Shown here: positions 23,462 through 36,424 of the stretch, piece after piece
How positions within the stretch are numbered: the stretch's first letter is position 1
Layout of the letters: each line of letters starts with the position of its first letter
From: Siphonodentalium dalli
Taxonomy: Eukaryota > Mollusca > Scaphopoda > Gadilida > Siphonodentaliidae
Length of the DNA: 64,000 bases
Reading direction: 5' to 3'
NCBI GenBank assembly: GCA_032622095.1
Contig: CP136063.1
Span: forward strand, 178,477,956-178,541,955
The notes under the pieces: model-generated
Databases searched by the model: none
What the model was told of the DNA's origin: nothing
The model's input: the letters and a program-made list of their open reading frames with translations, nothing else
Position numbers and translations under genes: made by a program

Positions 23462-24665
23462 GGTGTGACTAATTAGTGCCCGGGCACGCCCGGGCAGGTC
23501 CGGGTGTTCTCATGGGCCCGCAGACAGTCTAATATGATGCCACATGGTAGTAGGATACAGAATAAGCATATATTGTGAAAATTGACTTGCTGTGTCGTCC
23601 ACCGGCGGGTTTATTAACCATTTAAATGCCGATATTGACTAAAAGAACCCGGGAGAGCCCAGACGGACGCATAGACCCGACCATATTATATATTGATGAC
23701 TAATGGTTGCGAGGCACTTACTAAAGGTATATTGCAAATATTGACTCGCTATCTCGTTCGCGGCCGGCTTCATTAACCCCTTAAATGACGATATGTGCCA
23801 GAAGAACATGGCGCAAGCCCGGGCACGCCCGGGCAGGTCCTGGTGGTCTCATGGACCCGCGGACAGTCTAATATTATGTCATATGGTAGTCGGATACAGA
23901 ATAAGCATATATTTTGAAAATTGACTTGCTGTGTCGTCCACCGGCGGGTTTATTAACCCTCTAAATATCGATATTAACTAAAAGAACCCGGGAGAGACCG
24001 GACGGACACAGAAACCTGATAATATTATATATTAATGACTAATGGTAGCGAGGCACTTACTAAAGGTATATTGCAAATATTGACTCGCTATCTCGTTCGC
24101 CGTCGGCTTCATTAACCCCTTAAATAACGATATGCGCCAGAAGAACGCGGCAAGCCCGGGTAAGCCCGGACAGGCCCTGGCTGCCTCCTGAACCCGCGGA
24201 CAGTCTAATATGATTCCGTACGGTAGTAGGATTCTGAATAAGCATGCAAATTTACTTGCTGTGTCATCAACCGGCGGGTTTATTAACACTTTAAATGCCG
24301 ATATTAACTTAAAGAACCCGGGAGAGCCTCGACTGACACAGCGACCCGATCATATTATATATTGATGAATAATGGGATCGAGGCACTTACTAAAGGTATA
24401 TTGCAAATATTGACTCGCTATTTCGTTCGCGGCCGGCTTTATTAATCCCTTAAATGACGATCTGCACCAAGAGAGCACGGAAAGCCCGGGGAAGTCCGGG
24501 CAGGCCCTGATGGCCTCATGGGCCCGCGGACAGTCTAATATGATGTCGTATGGTAGTAGGATATATACAGAATAAGCATAGATTATGAAAATTGACTTGC
24601 TGTGTCGTCCAGCGGCGGGTTAATTAACCATTTAAATGCCGATATTAACTAGAAGAACCCTGGAG
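23462..24665 (+). repeat. Dimeric satellite forming the left arm, unit about 339 bp
   Basis: Two diverged half-units alternate. Half A (TTGACTTGCTGTGTCGTCC...) starts at 23582, 23921, 24251 and 24592; half B (TTGACTCGCTATCTCGTTCG...) at 23741, 24080 and 24410. Spacing is A to B 159 bp and B to A about 170-182 bp. Both halves share TTATTAAC..TTAAAT and an AGAACxxGG tail, so they derive from one ancestral monomer of about 170 bp. B halves end in GCCCGGGC-rich sequence. Confidence 0.85.
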
Positions 24666-25740
24666 ACTTCTCGGGTTCGGTGATACCTTCGGGTTTGGCG
24701 ATATACCACGTACACGGGGTGAACTACGGGAATAAATAATAAGGTTTTAGAGAACTTATAAACTTTATTTCATCTAAACGGCACTATCAGTAAATAAAAA
24801 AAATATATATATATATATATATCACATCACCTTGAAACATTTTATACATAAATATATTTGCAAGTAAAAATCATACTGTGCACAACATTTCCCGGAAATA
24901 GAATCGCTTGAATGATATTACTATAATGGAGACAGAAGTACGATAACAAAACTCCATCCAAATAATTGTCATTTCAATTTCAGAAATGAAACTATGCGTC
25001 ATGCATAATTTATATTCCATTAATCTCTATATTTTCCCTTTTGGTAAGTTATAGAACTTAAAATTGCAGGACATTTTGTCCGAGAAAAACAGAATAGCTA
25101 TCTTCAAATAAGTTGTTCTGTATAGATCAGTTAAAATTTCTAAATTCTCAAATAAACAGAATATTTGTGTATACGCGTATAATTTCCAGGAATGTTCGGG
25201 AAACAATATGTACATGATAGTATAAAAGCATTTATGGGGAAAACTCACAACAGCTGAAACGAAAAATGTCCACCAACAGTACTATATAAGCCACACATAT
25301 ATACACGTGTTTGCAATATAGGGCAAATGAATATAATTTTGTCAAATTGTTTAGAACATTTCCCGGAAATCTAATCACTCGAACTTCCATATATATGTGT
25401 ATTTTCGAAAGATTTATCGGACATTTTCAAATGTTTACAGTTAACAAAGGATGCTAAAACTAGTTAGTAACAATTGGGTGATTGGCGGAATGTTCATATG
25501 TTAAACTTCAAGAGTGATTGATTTCTAACTAATTTGTTTCTCACAGTTCGTGCATATATGATTTCCAGGAATGTTCATGCAACAATTTATGAATAATATA
25601 TAACAAGCAAAACAAATATGAGAACCACAAGATATATAACAATCATACCTACTAATAGCACAATTGAAAGTATAATATATACATACACGTGAATAGATAT
25701 ATAATTCAAAACTTTTTCAAACTGTTTGCATAGTTCTACC

Positions 25741-25826
25741 CAATAACATAGCTTTCTGCACAAGGTCTTCGTCAGTGATGATATATCATCACTGATGAAG
25801 GCCTGATGCCGAAAGCTATGTTATTG
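25741..25826. repeat. 86 bp palindrome with a hammerhead-like core
   Basis: CAATAACATAGCTTTC...GAAAGCTATGTTATTG is an imperfect palindrome centred on TGATGATATATCATCA. The right half contains CTGATGA (25792-25798), a GGC/GCC stem, and GAAA (25811-25814), the conserved order of a hammerhead ribozyme; the left half is its decayed reverse complement. Lies inside the Mutator-like element. Confidence 0.6.
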
Positions 25827-26315
25827 AACAGATCTAACTAGATGTGCATCTACTACACGGCCCCTGTCTTAGTGGGTGACCCATGATGTGCTAGATGTTT
25901 GCAATATTGTATAAGAATGGTATCGCTTATGCCCGGGCTTGCGCCATGTTCTTCTGGCGCATATCGTCATTTAAGGAGTTAATGAAGCCGGCCGCGAGCG
26001 AGATAGCGAGTCAATATTTGCAATATATACCTTTAGTAAGTGCCTCGCTACCATTAGTCATCAATATATAATATGGTCGGGTCTATGCGTCCGTCTGGGC
26101 TCTCCCGGGTTCTTTTAGTCAATATCGGCATTTAAATGGTTAATAAACCCGCCGGTGGACGACACAGCAAGTCAATTTTCCTAATATATGCTTATTCTGT
26201 ATCCTACTACCATATGGCATCATATTAGACTGTCTGCGGGGCCATGAGACCACCAAGACCTGCCCGGGCGTGCCCGGGCTTGCCCGGGCACTAATTAGTC
26301 ACACCGGAATAAACG

Positions 26316-28350
26316 AAATGACAATTTTGGTCAGACTAAAAACTGACCCATCGGGAAATATCCTAATTAACTTCTCGATCTGACTGTTCGCTCCTGGACT
26401 GGCATATCAAGATACACGCATTCTAATACTGACAATCTTAGAGATATGTCATTTTGGGTTCCTGCATTGACGGAGTTATTTCCTTTCTAGTAACTTGAAT
26501 ACGATATTCAACAGTTATCACCTTACTATAATAAGCAATAGTTTGCGACCGTCATGGTGTCATCGACATAGAGTTATTACAATTGGTTTAACGGATTTGT
26601 GTGATTATAAGTATATAGAATCCCACCGTATTCTATATTAATGTTTTATGAATTGATCTGCCCGTGTGATACCTATATATGTTCGTATAATATTGTTTTT
26701 GTGTTGTTTTAATTATGTTTTTATTTTCTGAGTAACAAAGTTTAAAAGATATATTTTAGCAATTAATTGTGAACCGCCCAGAAAATGAGGTTTTAATTTG
26801 GCCAAAAACCAATTGGCCAAAGTTTTTTTCATTTGGCTAATAAAATTTTCATTTGGCTAAACTTTTGGCCACAAGATTTTTCGGTCCAGCGCGAACACTG
26901 CTAGTAAGGGACACGTGAGGCTGTTTTCTATTTCTGTTTTCACCTCAACTGTCATTTTATGAACTCATTATAAACTTATGGTTGTTATTAGTAAAGATAT
27001 ATTTGAAGCAAATATAAGATGAATTATAGTGCATTCCATGTTCAGTGCTAATTATCGAGATATACAAACATCTTCGAAAATCTTTCGAAAAAGCGTATAC
27101 ACATGTCATCACGTCCAGGCAGCCGTGCATGGCTACAGTCTCTTGTTTTGGGCGTGTCGAACTATGAATCCCCGAATGTACCCGCCCATTGATGCCTAAA
27201 ACCGCCAGCTATATATATAACGGGGTCTTCATTTACACCATTGAGTTAAAAAAATTCCAACTGACACCTGAAACTTACAGACTGTCGAAATAAAAACCAA
27301 CCTATTGAGCCTGACATTCATTAAGGTTGGAAATTTTCCAACTACATAATTGTTATTTCAATCTATATGTTAGCATACCGATTCGATGTTCGATGGACAT
27401 CGTCAGGCATTGACAATATGATCCAAATGAATAATTTACAATAAAGTCGCTCATTCGTGTGTGTCTTCATTTCTAACGGTTCACGATCGCTAGCGCGATG
27501 CGGTTCCAGACATGACATATTCATTGTCCAATAATAGCATGCGACATTCAGACAGACAGAGAACATATCTACAAAAGTGTCAAGTGATCATTTATAACAG
27601 ATCCGAGACACAAGTGTCACCAGAGGACAACATGCATATTCACGTGTGTACGCCAATGACACTCAGTTGGTCAATGCTGTTTTGATTTATATGGTCACAT
27701 TTATGATATAATATAATATAATATAATAAAATATAATATAAAATATATATATATATAATTCGGCTATTTGTCTAAAACATCACACATTTTACACTAAATA
27801 TTCAAGGAAATTAGCCTGCATATCAAAATCAACATTTCGATCTGAAACTTACTCAGAATCGTATATACTAAGTCTGTCGTAGTCTCGTCGACTTGCCATT
27901 TAGCGGAAGTTGCACGACTCACCCCTATTTACTTCATGCTGTTGTGTGTTAATCGTTTCGATTTTGGACTCTTTCATTTGAGAGCAAGCCCTGATTGGCG
28001 GTGATGACTAGGAATCCCGGGGTTGGGAAATAGAAACTCCGCGCAGGTAATCAGATCCAATATTATATATGTTGGCCTGATGCCGTCGTGTATGAGAAGT
28101 TGAGAACAGTTTGCCGCCCGATATAGGGTTACGTTAAGGTGACACATCGATGGCTCGTATCAGTATTGGTAGCCATGGCGATTATAGCAAAAACTTACCA
28201 TCCCAAAGCTACATCTTTAAACTACTGTATATTCATTGGGATGATACAGCGCATGTAGCTAGCGCAAGAATATAGTCAAAGTTTCCTTCTCCGTAAACCA
28301 GTCGGTGAAATCGGACGGATAACACTTGTTTACGTCCACGTACGGTTGCC
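26316..28350. other. No gene seen
   Basis: Unique-looking sequence between the Mutator-like element and the giant foldback. Holds the CATTTGGCTAA repeat trace (26790-26890) and an ATAAT microsatellite. Confidence 0.5.
27705..27758. repeat. ATAAT microsatellite
   Basis: Imperfect (ATAAT)n grading into (AT)n. Confidence 0.9.
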
Positions 28351-29729
28351 TAATAGTGGGGGGGATAGTTGCAAAATCGTTCACTTTGTGATAGAAGCGC
28401 CAAACTTTCAGAGTTTGTTAAGTAGTTGGTGAGTATCACTAAACTGGCTGGTTCCAGGGTTTGGAGGTCACCTTGACCTTCAATTTGACCTTGACCTTTT
28501 TGAAAATCTCAGTTTTTGGGTTGGGTGGTTTATGCCATCCTCTTCTTGTGAAAATCGCATCTTCTCACAGTTTTCTCAATACAGTTATAGTTGGGAGGTG
28601 ACTACGGTTCATTTGGGCCAAAACATATCTAAATTTTCATAAGATGGCCGCCAATATGGCCGCCGGAAGTTGAAAATGTGACAATTTTTCACAAATATCT
28701 TCTAGTTCAATTCATGCTGTTTGGAACTGGTTGAGTAATGCAACTTTATTTTGTGTTTTGTATATTAACCGATCATTGGAGCAATTAAATATGCAATTAT
28801 TGTGGTTCTAGCCCCTTCCGATCCCTCAAAACTTCGATTTTACAGGATGCGGTATAAAATTTCACAAAAAATCACAATTGGGAATCTAGTCATATTTCAA
28901 CAAGAAATGAACATAACTTTGTAATGTAAGTGAGGCATATCATTACCTATGAATATTCCAAATCACTGGAACCAAAATTCTTACTTTGGCTCAAAATGGC
29001 TGCCAATATGGCCGCCAAAATATGGAAAATGGTAAATATTACACCAGCGTCTCCTGCAATCATTTGCAAGTTGTGGTTGATGTATAAAATTGGCAATTAT
29101 GCATTCTATACATTGAATACTAACATGTCTGATGCACCATGGTTAATTGTTACTATTGTCACCACTGACATCGTCAAAAATATTGGACTTTTCTCTCAAA
29201 AACTTGACATAAATATTGGCAAAAATTCACTTTTCAGGTTTGGACCATTTTTTCAGGTAAAATGTAACTATCTTTGGATTGAAAGGTTTTTATTGTTTAT
29301 TAAATGTGTCTCACAACGGTGTTTATAGACCAAATTGCTCAAGATGGCTTCCAAAATGGCAACCAAATTTGTAAAATGTTAATTTTTTACATATATCCCG
29401 AACATTCTCTGCATTATCCGAAAATGTAGCAAAATGTGACTCACTTGGTTATTATACGTGTTAGTTAATTAACTGACAACTAAATGTTCTATTCTGGTTG
29501 TCCCACTTCCGTATGGGGCAAAATAAATTCATTTTAAAGTATGTAATTTTGCCGAGCACCTCTTTTGTGATTTTGGCCATAGTTATTGAAAGGAAATGGG
29601 CAGAACTTTGAGACAGAATTGAGATGGACCATAATATTTGGCTATTCTGGTCCATTATGCTAAGAAAATGTCAACTGAATACAGTGTGGATGCCAAGATC
29701 GTAGCCAGGGAGTTACTCTATGATCATAC

Positions 29730-31340
29730 GTGAGGTGAATAGGTATACAGTGAGTTATTGTATGTCATGACTTATGTGAATAGGTATACAATGAGTGACT
29801 ATATGGTTATGAGTGGGTTGTCCATTGTAAGATATATGTATACAAGGAGATGTCATGGTCAGGTGTGAGGTGAATCGGTATGCATGGAGTGACTGTATAG
29901 TGTATGATTGTGTATATCCAGGTGTGCCTGTATGGGCATTGGTGTGGTGTATGGATATAGCTACATGGTCATCTATGTGTTGATTATGTATATATGGAGT
30001 GACTCTAAGGGCATGGGTGTGATGTACATGTGTTGTCTGTATGATCATAAATGGGTGTGTTGGTAAATAGGGTGTGATTTGATGGTTACGGGTAATGTGT
30101 ATAGGTATACATGGAATGACTGTACGGACATGATTGAATATGATTACCTGGAGTAAGCTTGGTGGACATTGTCGAGTGTGTGAGTATATAGGGAGCGTCT
30201 TTGTGGTAACGGGTGGGATGCATATTTATATATCTTATGGATGTATTATCATTGGTTGGTGTATAGGGATTAGCTCTATTATCATGGATGGTATGTATGA
30301 TTATACAGTGAATTGCTGAATTGTCATGTGTGAGGTGTATATGCAAGTATGGATTGTTTGGGTGGTTGTGTGTATATCTGGAAGGGCTGAATGGCCATTA
30401 GTGAGGTTTACTTGTATGCTTGGAGTGAATCTATGGTCTAGGGTGGGCTGTATATGTATATTGAGTGGTTATATGACTATGTGTGTCGATATAGGTATAC
30501 AGGTAGTGAATGTATGGTCAATGGTGAGATGAGTACATGTATGTATACAAGTAGTGACAGTATGGTCATAAATATAATGGACATCTATACAGGGGGTGAC
30601 TATTAAAATGGTCATGTGTCAGGCGTATGAGTATACCTGGTGTTCCTGTTTGGTGACTCGTGGCGGTATGGTCATGTGTAGGTTATATCAGTATACACAT
30701 GTGTTGCTTTTTGTCATGGGCAAGGGATATGTGTATATAGCAAGTGGCTATATGGCCATGGATAAAGTGCATATGCATACATGGAGTGACTATACTGACA
30801 TGGCTGGGATGTATTAGTATATATTGAGTGACTATGCGGCTATGGTGTGACAAATAGGGATACAGGGAGTGACATGGCCAATGTTGAGGTGAATATGTAT
30901 GCAAGGATTGACCATGGTCGTGTATGAATGTTTTGAATAGGTACACACGGTGTGACTATATGGCCATAGGTCAGGTACCATTGGTGAAGGTATGTGTATG
31001 AAGCGAATGGCTATATGGCCATTGGTGAGGTGCATATGTATACCCGGAGTGACTTTATGGTCATTGTTGATGTATATATTGATTGTCTATTTGACCACGT
31101 GTTTGGAGAATATGTATACAGGGGATGACCTTATGGCCAATGGTGAACTGAATGGGTATACAAGGAATGACTATATAGTTATTGGTCATGTTTAGAAGTA
31201 TCCCCGGTGTGCCTGTATCGTGACGCGTGGCTGTAAGGTCACCCGTGGTCATGGGTCAGGTGTACATTTATACAGTGGGTCACTATATTGTTATGTCTGT
31301 GGTGTTTATGTATATAAGTAATGACTGTGTGGTAATAGGT
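29730..31340 (+). repeat. 41 bp minisatellite, left half
   Basis: Degenerate tandem units of about 41 bp, roughly GTGAATAGGTATACAGGGAG then TGACTATATGGTCATGGGTGA. Two early units start at 29735 and 29776. Varied spacing and many changes show age. Several chance frames rich in His, Thr, Ile and Tyr arise here. Confidence 0.85.
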
Positions 31341-31439
31341 GGCCATCGTTTTCCGTGTTTAACGCCCCCCCATGTTTTTAAACACCATCAAGATAGAGAA
31401 CTCTCTGATATGACCTCTCCATTGATTAACATATCCTTG

Positions 31440-32062
31440 AGTTATTGTGTCACCCAAGGTACACATGTACAACCCACCCATTACCTCAGTCACTCCATAT
31501 TTACATAAACACAACACAAATGACAACATAGTCACCCACTTTATACACGTACACCTGATCATACAGCCATACTTGGTTATACCCATACATACCACAAACG
31601 ACGATACAGCCACGAGTCACCATGTATGAACACCAGGTATACACATACACCCGACACATGGCCATATAGTCACTCTATGTATACATATTCACTGCATTCA
31701 CGATCATACGGTCACGCGTTGTATACCTATTCACCTCACCGTGGACTATACAGCCACTACATGTATACTTATTCTCATATCCATTACCATAGAGTAAATC
31801 CAGTTATACATATGCACATCACCAATGGTGAGCCCTTCCAGATATACCAATACCCGCACATACAACATCTCATAAGTTCCACACTTGCCATACTCATGAT
31901 CATGCATCTACTACCCATACACCATCAATGATAACACATCCACAACATATATAAATATACAACCCGCCGTTGCCAACAGGGCACTCCCCATATACCCACA
32001 CATCATCCATGACCATACAATAACTCGCGGTATACCTATTATCCTCATCTACGATCATAGAG
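31440..32062 (-). repeat. 41 bp minisatellite, right half (inverted)
   Basis: The same unit in reverse (for example TATACACATACACCC, GGCCATATAGTCACTC, CATGTATACTTATTC). It is about 0.6 kb against 1.6 kb on the left, so the arms have changed copy number independently since the inverted structure formed. The symmetry centre is near 31350-31430. Confidence 0.85.
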
Positions 32063-33455
32063 TAACTCCCTGGCTGTCATCTTGGCTTCCACCCTGTATC
32101 CAGTAGATAAATTTGTATCATAATGGGCCAGACTATACCCACATCTCATGGTTCATCTCAGTTCCGTCTCAAAGTTCTGCCCATTTCCTTTCAATAATAT
32201 GACCATAATCACAAAAGAGGTTATCCGCAAAATTCCATACTGCAACTTTAAAATGAATTTGTCATGCCCCATACGGAACTAGGATAAACATAATAGAACA
32301 TAGTTGTCAGTTAATTAACTAACAGGTATAATAACCAAGTGAGTCACAATTTGCTACCTTTTCGGATAACGCAGAGAATAATTTTCTGGATATGTGTAAA
32401 AAATTTACTTTTTACAAATTTGGTTGCCATTTTGGAAGCCATCTTGAGCAATTTAGTCTATAAACACCATAGTGTGACACATTTAAGATAGGTCAAAACA
32501 ATAAACACATTTGATACCAAAGGTAGTTGCATTTTATTTGAAAAAATGGTCGAACCTTGAAAAGTTATTTTTTGCCGATATATATGTCAAGTTTGTGAGA
32601 GAAAAATCCAATATACCTGGTGATGTCAGTGGTGACAATAGTAACAATGACACATGGTGTATCAGACATGTTAGTATTCAATGTATAGAATACAGATTAG
32701 CCAATGTTATACATCAACCACAACTTGTAAGCAATTGCATGACACCCTGGTGCAATATTTACAATTTTCCATATTTTGGCGGCCATTTTGGCAGCCATTT
32801 TGAGCCAAGGTAAGATTTTTGGTTCCAGAGAATTGGAATATTTATAGGTAATGATATGCCTCACTTGCATTACAATTTTCTTTTCATTTCTAGTTGAAAT
32901 ATGACTAGAATCCCAATTGTGATATTTTTGTAATATTTTGTACCGCGTTCTGTAAAATCGAATTTTTGACGGATTGGAAGGGGTTAGGGCCCCAATAATT
33001 GCATATTTAATTGCTCCAATGATCGGTTAATATACAAAACACAAAATAAAGTTGCATTACTCAACCAGTTCCAAACAGCAGGAAATGAACTAGAAGATAT
33101 TTGTGAAAAAATGTCATATTTTCAACTTCCGGCGGCCATATTGGTGGCCATCTTATGATAATTTAGATATGTTTTGGCCCAAATGAACCGTGGTCACCTC
33201 CCAACTATAATTGTATTGAGAAATCTGTGAGAAGATGCGATTTTCACAAGAAAAGGATAGCATAAACCACCCAACCCAAAAACTGAGATTTTCAAAAAGG
33301 TCAAGGTCAAATTGAAGGTCAAGGTGACCTCCAAAATCTGGAACCAGCCAGTTTAGTGATACTCACCAACCACTTAACAAATTCTGAAAGTTTGGCGCTT
33401 CTATCACAAAGTGAACGATTTTTATGTTTTCCTGTAATTATCCCCCCCACTATAA

Positions 33456-35009
33456 GTCTTCAATACGCGGACTTTACGCCCAGATCAATAAAGCGGTGTT
33501 ATTTTTCGTTAATTTTATTCGACTCTATCATACAAATCAATACAGAATTGCTATATATCAGTCACGGGAAAGAGAGATATATTACTGTCATAATGATGTA
33601 CAATAATCTATAACATAATAAATTACGTACAGAATAATCAATATGGCGTGTAATTATATGAGTAACTCACGTTTGATATGTGTTAGTTTACGCTGAGAAT
33701 ACACGAAGTGTATATATATATATACGAAGTTACGAGGTCAAATGAGTCCGTGTTCATTTGAAATTAGGTAAACATTGTGATAAAATATTCTGTTCACATT
33801 AAGTTACTAAACTTTCAGTTGTCAACTCGTGTGGAGCTCAGAACATATACAATGTGTTCTATGGATAAACTAGGTTACTGTCATATATTATTACCGCCAT
33901 TGGGTGTTTTAGATGAGCGGAGAAAAGTTTACACTCAAAGTCATCTAAAGAAGACAAAGGCAACCGCATACTTGTACCATAAATGAGACCATATAAACCG
34001 CGAGACAGCAGTGTCCAATAGAGTGTCATTGACGTACAGGTGCATATATGTGCATGTGGTCCTCTTGTGCACTGGTGTCTTGGATCTGTTACAATTAAAT
34101 GATCGCGTAACACTTTTGTAAACATGTTCTCTGTGTGCCTAAATGTCGCACGTGATTATTGGACAAAAATCTGTCACGTCCTGTCTAAGTTTTGTGACAC
34201 AGAGTGTTCTCGGTCGATCGGCATTTGAAAGGTCTGGAATCGAACCGCTGCAAACGGCGACATTTTACCCATGCACATTTGGTGGACTTCCGCGATATCA
34301 ATATATATACTAAGCGAATATAGCAACATCTCGGCCTTATTAAGCACACAAGATATCGAACAACAAATGTGTAATTTCTTACCTTAAATTGGTAAAGTCC
34401 CTCTAGAACCAAAGAACTATATTGCGAAACGGTGTGATTTGGTTCTCCGATTATTTTATCAACACATGTCTAAACTCACATGAACTTCATGGCAAGTCAA
34501 ACACTACAGTTCTAATTTGCTGCCATTTTGCTAAAGAGCTTGAGAAAATCGTCAAAAAAACTACCGCTCTAATTCTCCGTTCTGTCAATAAGTTTTTAGT
34601 GCGGGAATTGTTTTCAAAGCACATTGGAAATTTGACTTTGGTCGATCGCGTTTTCGCCATTTTGTCTGGAAAAACCCTCGCTAAATATATAAAACCACAT
34701 ACTAGTACCTAGCTGGTTACACGTAGAGTCAGAAAGGAAGTATGACTGGTGCGCTCTGGTAGAGATGAGACGGTTTATACGTCGAAGAAAACTTGGACTA
34801 GCGCAAGCATTTGTTATACAGTTTGTGCAATTTTGGACACTTGATTTACAAGACATAAATGGTTTTACTAACAAAATGAATCAACATTTGACCTACTAAA
34901 CCAGCAATAGTAGAGGATAACAATATCAGCTTTAAATTTGCGTGGTTTCCACGAGGATTCACTGAACTCAAGTTTTATTTAATGTAGTTTTTAGAAATAG
35001 ATGTTCTAA
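33456..35009. other. No gene seen
   Basis: Unique-looking. A 96-codon plus frame (34422-34712) and minus frames have no recognisable domain. Confidence 0.5.
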
Positions 35010-35420
35010 TTCGAGCCTCAAAATTATGTCTACGTAATTTGGAAGGAGGTATAACATAGGTTGACAAATACACGAAATATTGATAAATATGCTTCATATG
35101 CTCTGAAATATACTTCCCATGACCACAGCCATTTTCCATTTTTTTGCACAGAAGTGAAATAAACGCTCTTTATTTCTATCATATCAGGAATACACTAACA
35201 CGGAACGCTATTTTCTGTTCCATGCCGTGCAAATGCCTGTTTTTGGTTTGGGACACAAACACCGTGTTCAAAGTTGTACTTGTTATGACTTCAATTAGAT
35301 CATGCCACGAATATCTACTCTGACATGATCTAGACTTCAATGCGTCTGTATGGGACATATATATACTGCACGTAGAAAGTAGTTCAAGTATTTATGGACC
35401 TACTTCGATATCGGGAAAAA
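35010..35420 (+). repeat. Dispersed repeat R2, unit 1
   Basis: Homologous to 35795-36215: ATTCGAGCCTC, GTCTACGTAATTTGGA, AAATACACGAAATATTGATA, the reversed AATAAAGAGCGTTTAT module (35158-35217), CACAAACACCGTGTTCA, TTTATGGACCTACTTCGATA. Confidence 0.8.
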
Positions 35421-35794
35421 TTCAAAAGCGAATATAGGTGACTTTAAAGCATCGCATATTGATGGTTTCAATATCATAATAATATACACATAGCAGCAAT
35501 CGATGTATGATTTCAATTGGTGTGAATACGGTCAGATATCGACAAACAATTGATTCAGTTATGAGAGGTATAGCTGGTGTGAGTACTAATGTCAGTGTGG
35601 AAGCTTTTCAATACAATAACAACTGCCATTTAAAAGAACAATTGTCCTTAAAATAGCACACATTTATAAGTTCGTTATTATTGTCATTCTATTAATTTTT
35701 CCGATATATCTCGGCGAATCATTCACGAGGGTTACGTATATCTGTTAATAATCCGATGATCTATTGATTTATTCGACATGCACGTGCACGTGGC

Positions 35795-36215
35795 TCATTC
35801 GAACCTCTAAACTTTGTCTACGTCATTTGGAGGGACGCATGCGAAACGTCGATAAATACACGAAATATTGATATACCGACTTCACATACTCTGAAAAACA
35901 CTTGCCAAAGTCACAGGCGTTTAAAAAAATTCGTCAGAAGTCAGACAAACGCTCTTTATTTCTCCCATGTCAGGAATAGACTAACACGAAACGCTCTTTT
36001 CTGTTCTGTCGCACAAATAACTGTTTTTTTTTAGAACCCAAACACGGTGTTCATGGTTGCATTTTTCATTATTCCAATGTGACTTGTATGGTTACTAAAT
36101 GCTCATAGAAAGGTAGTTCGTGGTCAGATATTTATCGACCTATTTCGATACCGGAAGAAATTCAAAACCGAATAATATTATGTGTATTTTGGAGCGCAAA
36201 CCGCCATGTGGCTTT
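35795..36215 (+). repeat. Dispersed repeat R2, unit 2
   Basis: Second copy, about 785 bp downstream and same orientation: ATTCGAACCTCTAAAC, AAATACACGAAATATTGATA, the module at 35945-36001, CAAACACGGTGTTCATGG, TTTATCGACCTATTTCGATA. The stretch between units is not clearly repeated. Confidence 0.8.
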
Positions 36216-36424
36216 AAATAGAGTGTACTGAAAATATATTGAACGAATTGTTTGTGGAAAGAAAAAAGGAAATAAAGATGTTTTTGTAAACTTTATAATA
36301 ACAGTCACAAATACCACGCCATAAATATAGGCTACAGCATTCCCGGTTGATTTAAATTTAATATAAATAGTGGACTATATATAAAGCCCTATTTTTTGTC
36401 AAAAGCGTTTATACATGTATATTG

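Larger units (their letters stand above)
23462..26305. mobile_element. 2.84 kb Mutator-like foldback element, complete
   Basis: Both ends read GGTGTGACTAATTAGTGCCC going inwards, and both are flanked by the same 10 bp GGAATAAACG (23452-23461 and 26306-26315). A 9-11 bp duplication with long inverted ends is typical of Mutator-like elements. The left arm (about 1.2 kb) is a tandem array of a dimeric unit; the right arm (about 25915-26305) is one inverted copy. The AT-rich centre (24720-25910) has no transposase. Non-autonomous. Confidence 0.8.
28354..33452. mobile_element. 5.1 kb giant foldback element
   Basis: Arms of about 1.4 kb (28354-29760 and 32040-33452) are inverted copies, starting TAGTGGGGGGGATA on each side and flanked by TAA (28351-28353, 33453-33455), a possible 3 bp target duplication. 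Matching blocks include GGTCACCTTGACCTTCAATT, GCCAATATGGCCGCC and GCCAGGGAGTTACTCTATGA with their complements. The centre is an inverted minisatellite. No transposase; arm frames are not conserved between arms. Confidence 0.8.

Noticed and set aside
24032-24289. 85-codon minus-strand frame
   Set aside because: Made of the dimeric satellite; not kept in neighbouring units.
28930-29328. 132-codon plus-strand frame in the foldback arm
   Set aside because: The inverted arm does not keep the frame, so there is no sign of selection on a protein.
29755-31931. Many frames rich in His, Thr, Ile and Tyr on both strands
   Set aside because: All are read-through of the 41 bp minisatellite in the giant foldback element.
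34225-34260. tRNA-like B box (GGTTCGATTCC) on the minus strand
   Set aside because: No matching A box or acceptor stem at the right distance. Similar lone boxes near 60672 and 63583 fail for the same reason.
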